In this document: positions 62,429-64,000 of the stretch, one piece after another
Position numbering within the stretch: position 1 is the stretch's first letter
Layout of the letters: the number at the start of each line of letters is the position of its first letter
From: BD2-11 clade cluster bacterium bin43
GTDB lineage: Bacteria; Gemmatimonadota; Gemmatimonadetes; Longimicrobiales; Gaopeijiaceae
Reading direction: 5' to 3'
Assembly (NCBI GenBank): GCA_002238605.1
Contig: MPMR01000009.1
Location: forward strand, 62,001 to 126,000
DNA length: 64,000 bases
Notes under the pieces: model-generated
The model's database searches: none
Told to the model about the DNA's origin: nothing
Seen by the model: the letters and a program-made list of their open reading frames with translations, nothing else
Position numbers and translations under genes: made by a program

Positions 62429-63277
62429 ATGATCATTCCGCGCCGCCGCATCAACCGCCTCCGGGTCACGCGCCTGCACGAGGGGAGCCGGAGTACGCGC
62501 CAGGACGTCGTGGCCGTCGAGGAGCCCCTCGAGATCCGTGTGCGCTTTGCGGATGGGGACGCGTGGCGGACGCGCAGCGTTTCGGTCACGATGCGCACGC
62601 CCGGCGACGATTTCGAGCTCGCGGCCGGATTCCTGTTCGCCGAGGGGCTGTTGTCCGATCGGCGCGACATCCAGGACATCAGCTACTGCTCGGGCGACGA
62701 GCAGCAGGAGTACAACCTGCTCGAGGTGCGCCTGACACCGTCCGCCTCCTTCGATGCGGGCCTGCTGAACCGCAACTTCTACATGACCTCCAGCTGCGGC
62801 GTGTGCGGGAAGGCGTCGCTCGACGCCATCGAGGTGCAGGGATGCAGCCCCATCGCCGACGGGACCCTGACGGTGCCGTCGGAGGTGCTGACGGGACTGC
62901 CGGATGCGCTGCGGGCCGCACAGCCCGTCTTCGAGAAGACCGGGGGCATCCATGCGAGCGCGCTGTTCGACGTGGAGGGGCGGCTTCTCGGGCTGCGCGA
63001 GGACGTGGGGCGGCACAACGCGCTGGACAAGCTGATCGGGCGCGAATTCCTGGCTGGACGGCTGCCCCTGGCCGACCGCATCGTGCTGGTGAGCGGCCGG
63101 ACTTCCTTCGAGCTCCTGCAGAAGGCCACCATGGCCGGCGTGCCGGTGGTGGCGGCGGTGGGCGCGCCCTCCTCGCTCGCCGTGGACCTGGCGCGCCGCT
63201 TCAACGTCACCCTGGTGGGGTTCACGCGCGCGACCGGCTTCAACGTGTACGCGGGGCGCGCCCGGGTGCGGACCTGA
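62429..63277 (+). CDS. fdhD: Formate dehydrogenase accessory sulfurtransferase FdhD
   Basis: Cytoplasmic sulfurtransferase that supplies sulfur to the molybdenum cofactor of formate dehydrogenases, 282 aa. The active CxxC is in MTSSCGVCGKASLDAI. Other conserved parts are VEEPLEIRVRF, TPGDDFELAAGFLFAEGLL, REDVGRHNALDKLIG, SGRTSFELLQKATMAGVPVV and AAVGAPSSLAVDLA. No formate dehydrogenase is in the window. The mobA gene follows about 130 bp later, linking two steps of molybdenum enzyme maturation. Confidence 0.96.
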   Translation: MIIPRRRINRLRVTRLHEGSRSTRQDVVAVEEPLEIRVRFADGDAWRTRSVSVTMRTPGDDFELAAGFLFAEGLLSDRRDIQDISYCSGDEQQEYNLLEVRLTPSASFDAGLLNRNFYMTSSCGVCGKASLDAIEVQGCSPIADGTLTVPSEVLTGLPDALRAAQPVFEKTGGIHASALFDVEGRLLGLREDVGRHNALDKLIGREFLAGRLPLADRIVLVSGRTSFELLQKATMAGVPVVAAVGAPSSLAVDLARRFNVTLVGFTRATGFNVYAGRARVRT

Positions 63278-63405
63278 GCCGCCGTGGGCGCGGACAGCGC
63301 GCGGGCGGTGGCGCACCTTTGGGCGCGGCCGCTCGTCAAGGGCGTCGGTCGCGCGCCGGCGGGGCATTAAGCGGGGAGGATCGGTCCCGCCCGCGACTCT
63401 TCGGG

Positions 63406-64000
63406 GTGGTGCTGGCGGGGGGGCGGAGCCGCCGCTACGGCAAACCCAAGGCGCGGGCGCGGCTGGCCGGGCTGACGTTGCTGGAGCGCGCGCTGGCCAT
63501 CCTGCAGGCCGCCGGTCTGGAGACCGGGGTGATCGCCAACCGGGCCGATGATCTGCCGGTCGGCCTAACCCCCGCGGCGGTGCCCGTCCGCCCCGACCTG
63601 ACGCCCGGCGCCGGCCCCCTTGGCGGGCTGCACGCGGGGCTCACGTGGGCGCGGGAGCGGGGCGATGCGGGGGTCTTCCTGCTCGGGTGCGACCTGCCCC
63701 TGGTGCCGCCCGCCCTGGTGGCGCGCCTTGCCATCGGCTTCGACGCCGCGCGCCCGGCCGTTCCGGCCAGCCCGGGCCCGCTGGGCATCGAGCCGCTCTG
63801 CGCGTGTTATCCCGCCAGCCTGGTGACCGCCGCGGAGCGGTGGCTGGCGGCGGGCCGGTTCGGCATGGGAAAATTCGTGCGCGCGCACGACCCGGTGGTG
63901 GTGGCCCGCGACCAGTTCGCATCCGTTGCAGGCGCGCAGTGCGCTTTCCTGAACGTGAACACCCCCGCCGACCTGGAGCGCGCGGCCGAGCTTGCAGCTC
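63406..64000 (+). CDS. mobA: Molybdenum cofactor guanylyltransferase MobA, C-terminus cut by window edge
   Basis: Adds GMP to molybdopterin to make the guanine dinucleotide cofactor. The frame runs to the window edge with no stop. The nucleotide-binding motif VVLAGGRSRRYGKPK is at the start, followed by LLERALAIL, GAGPLGGLHAGL, FLLGCDLPLVPP (metal Asp), and LGIEPLCACYPASLV; near the edge it has FLNVNTPADLERA, so little is missing. The start is uncertain: GTG at 63406 is the best in-frame choice but has no close ribosome binding site, and a TTG at 63319 is an alternative. Confidence 0.9.
   Translation, partial: MVLAGGRSRRYGKPKARARLAGLTLLERALAILQAAGLETGVIANRADDLPVGLTPAAVPVRPDLTPGAGPLGGLHAGLTWARERGDAGVFLLGCDLPLVPPALVARLAIGFDAARPAVPASPGPLGIEPLCACYPASLVTAAERWLAAGRFGMGKFVRAHDPVVVARDQFASVAGAQCAFLNVNTPADLERAAELAA

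Overview
The window is about 64 kb of GC-rich, densely packed bacterial chromosome. The best guess for the lineage is Gemmatimonadota, possibly an uncultured marine or host-associated member. This rests on three SusC/SusD-type outer-membrane receptor/lipoprotein pairs, many exported lipoproteins and Tat substrates, and exported sugar-modifying enzymes, all in a high-GC gene style. It is an inference from gene content; no rRNA or tRNA gene was seen to confirm it.

Layout. (1) 1-8155, minus strand: a seven-gene operon built around sugar oxidation. In transcription order it holds a Tat-exported Gfo/Idh/MocA oxidoreductase, a DUF1080 protein (3-keto-disaccharide hydrolase-like), an M20 metallopeptidase, a Tat-exported xylose-isomerase-like TIM barrel protein, a GMC flavoprotein, its gluconate 2-dehydrogenase subunit 3-type partner, and an MFS sugar transporter cut by the window edge. 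(2) 8392-20533: mixed housekeeping and accessory genes, namely DUF2203, a MATE exporter, a LON-domain protein, a PIN-toxin module, an esterase, a SprT-like metalloprotein, a PQQ dehydrogenase lipoprotein, murB, a DCC thiol oxidoreductase nested antisense inside a metalloprotease-lipoprotein frame, and an S9 peptidase homologue whose triad looks broken. (3) 21069-25433: SusC/SusD pair 1. (4) 25751-34760: a compact housekeeping run, secD-secF-tatD-mutL-miaA-uppP-birA-coaX, with many 4 to 14 bp overlaps. (5) 34891-40305: an accessory stretch with a Fic protein, a four-repeat Big_2 lipoprotein, an AlbA_2/Schlafen-like ATP-binding regulator with helically phased TACARG motifs, and a membrane glycosyltransferase. 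(6) 40348-43769: a secreted beta-propeller/amidohydrolase gene split by a frameshift at a C12 tract. (7) 43891-48331: groES-groEL under a textbook CIRCE element, then thrS. (8) 48552-61020: SusC/SusD pairs 2 and 3, two convergent plug-only lipoprotein paralogues, a cyclophilin lipoprotein and an amidohydrolase lipoprotein, closed by a perfect 15-bp hairpin. (9) 61137-64000: a DUF3500 protein with a His-rich tail, then fdhD and a truncated mobA, two molybdenum-enzyme maturation genes.

How the genes fit together. The operon of region 1 looks suited to oxidising sugars or glycosides in the periplasm, cleaving the 3-keto product and importing the monosaccharide; the electron acceptor (for example a cytochrome c) is not in the window. 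The three SusC/SusD pairs are substrate-import systems, and the hydrolases beside them (S9-like protein, amidohydrolase) hint at peptide or amide substrates rather than polysaccharide, since no glycoside hydrolase accompanies them.

The clearest candidates for something not well described are the two plug-only lipoproteins (52885-53833), the phased TACARG array in the AlbA_2 gene, and the fully nested antisense pair at 16476-18329. No CRISPR array, prophage, insertion sequence, rRNA or tRNA was recognised.
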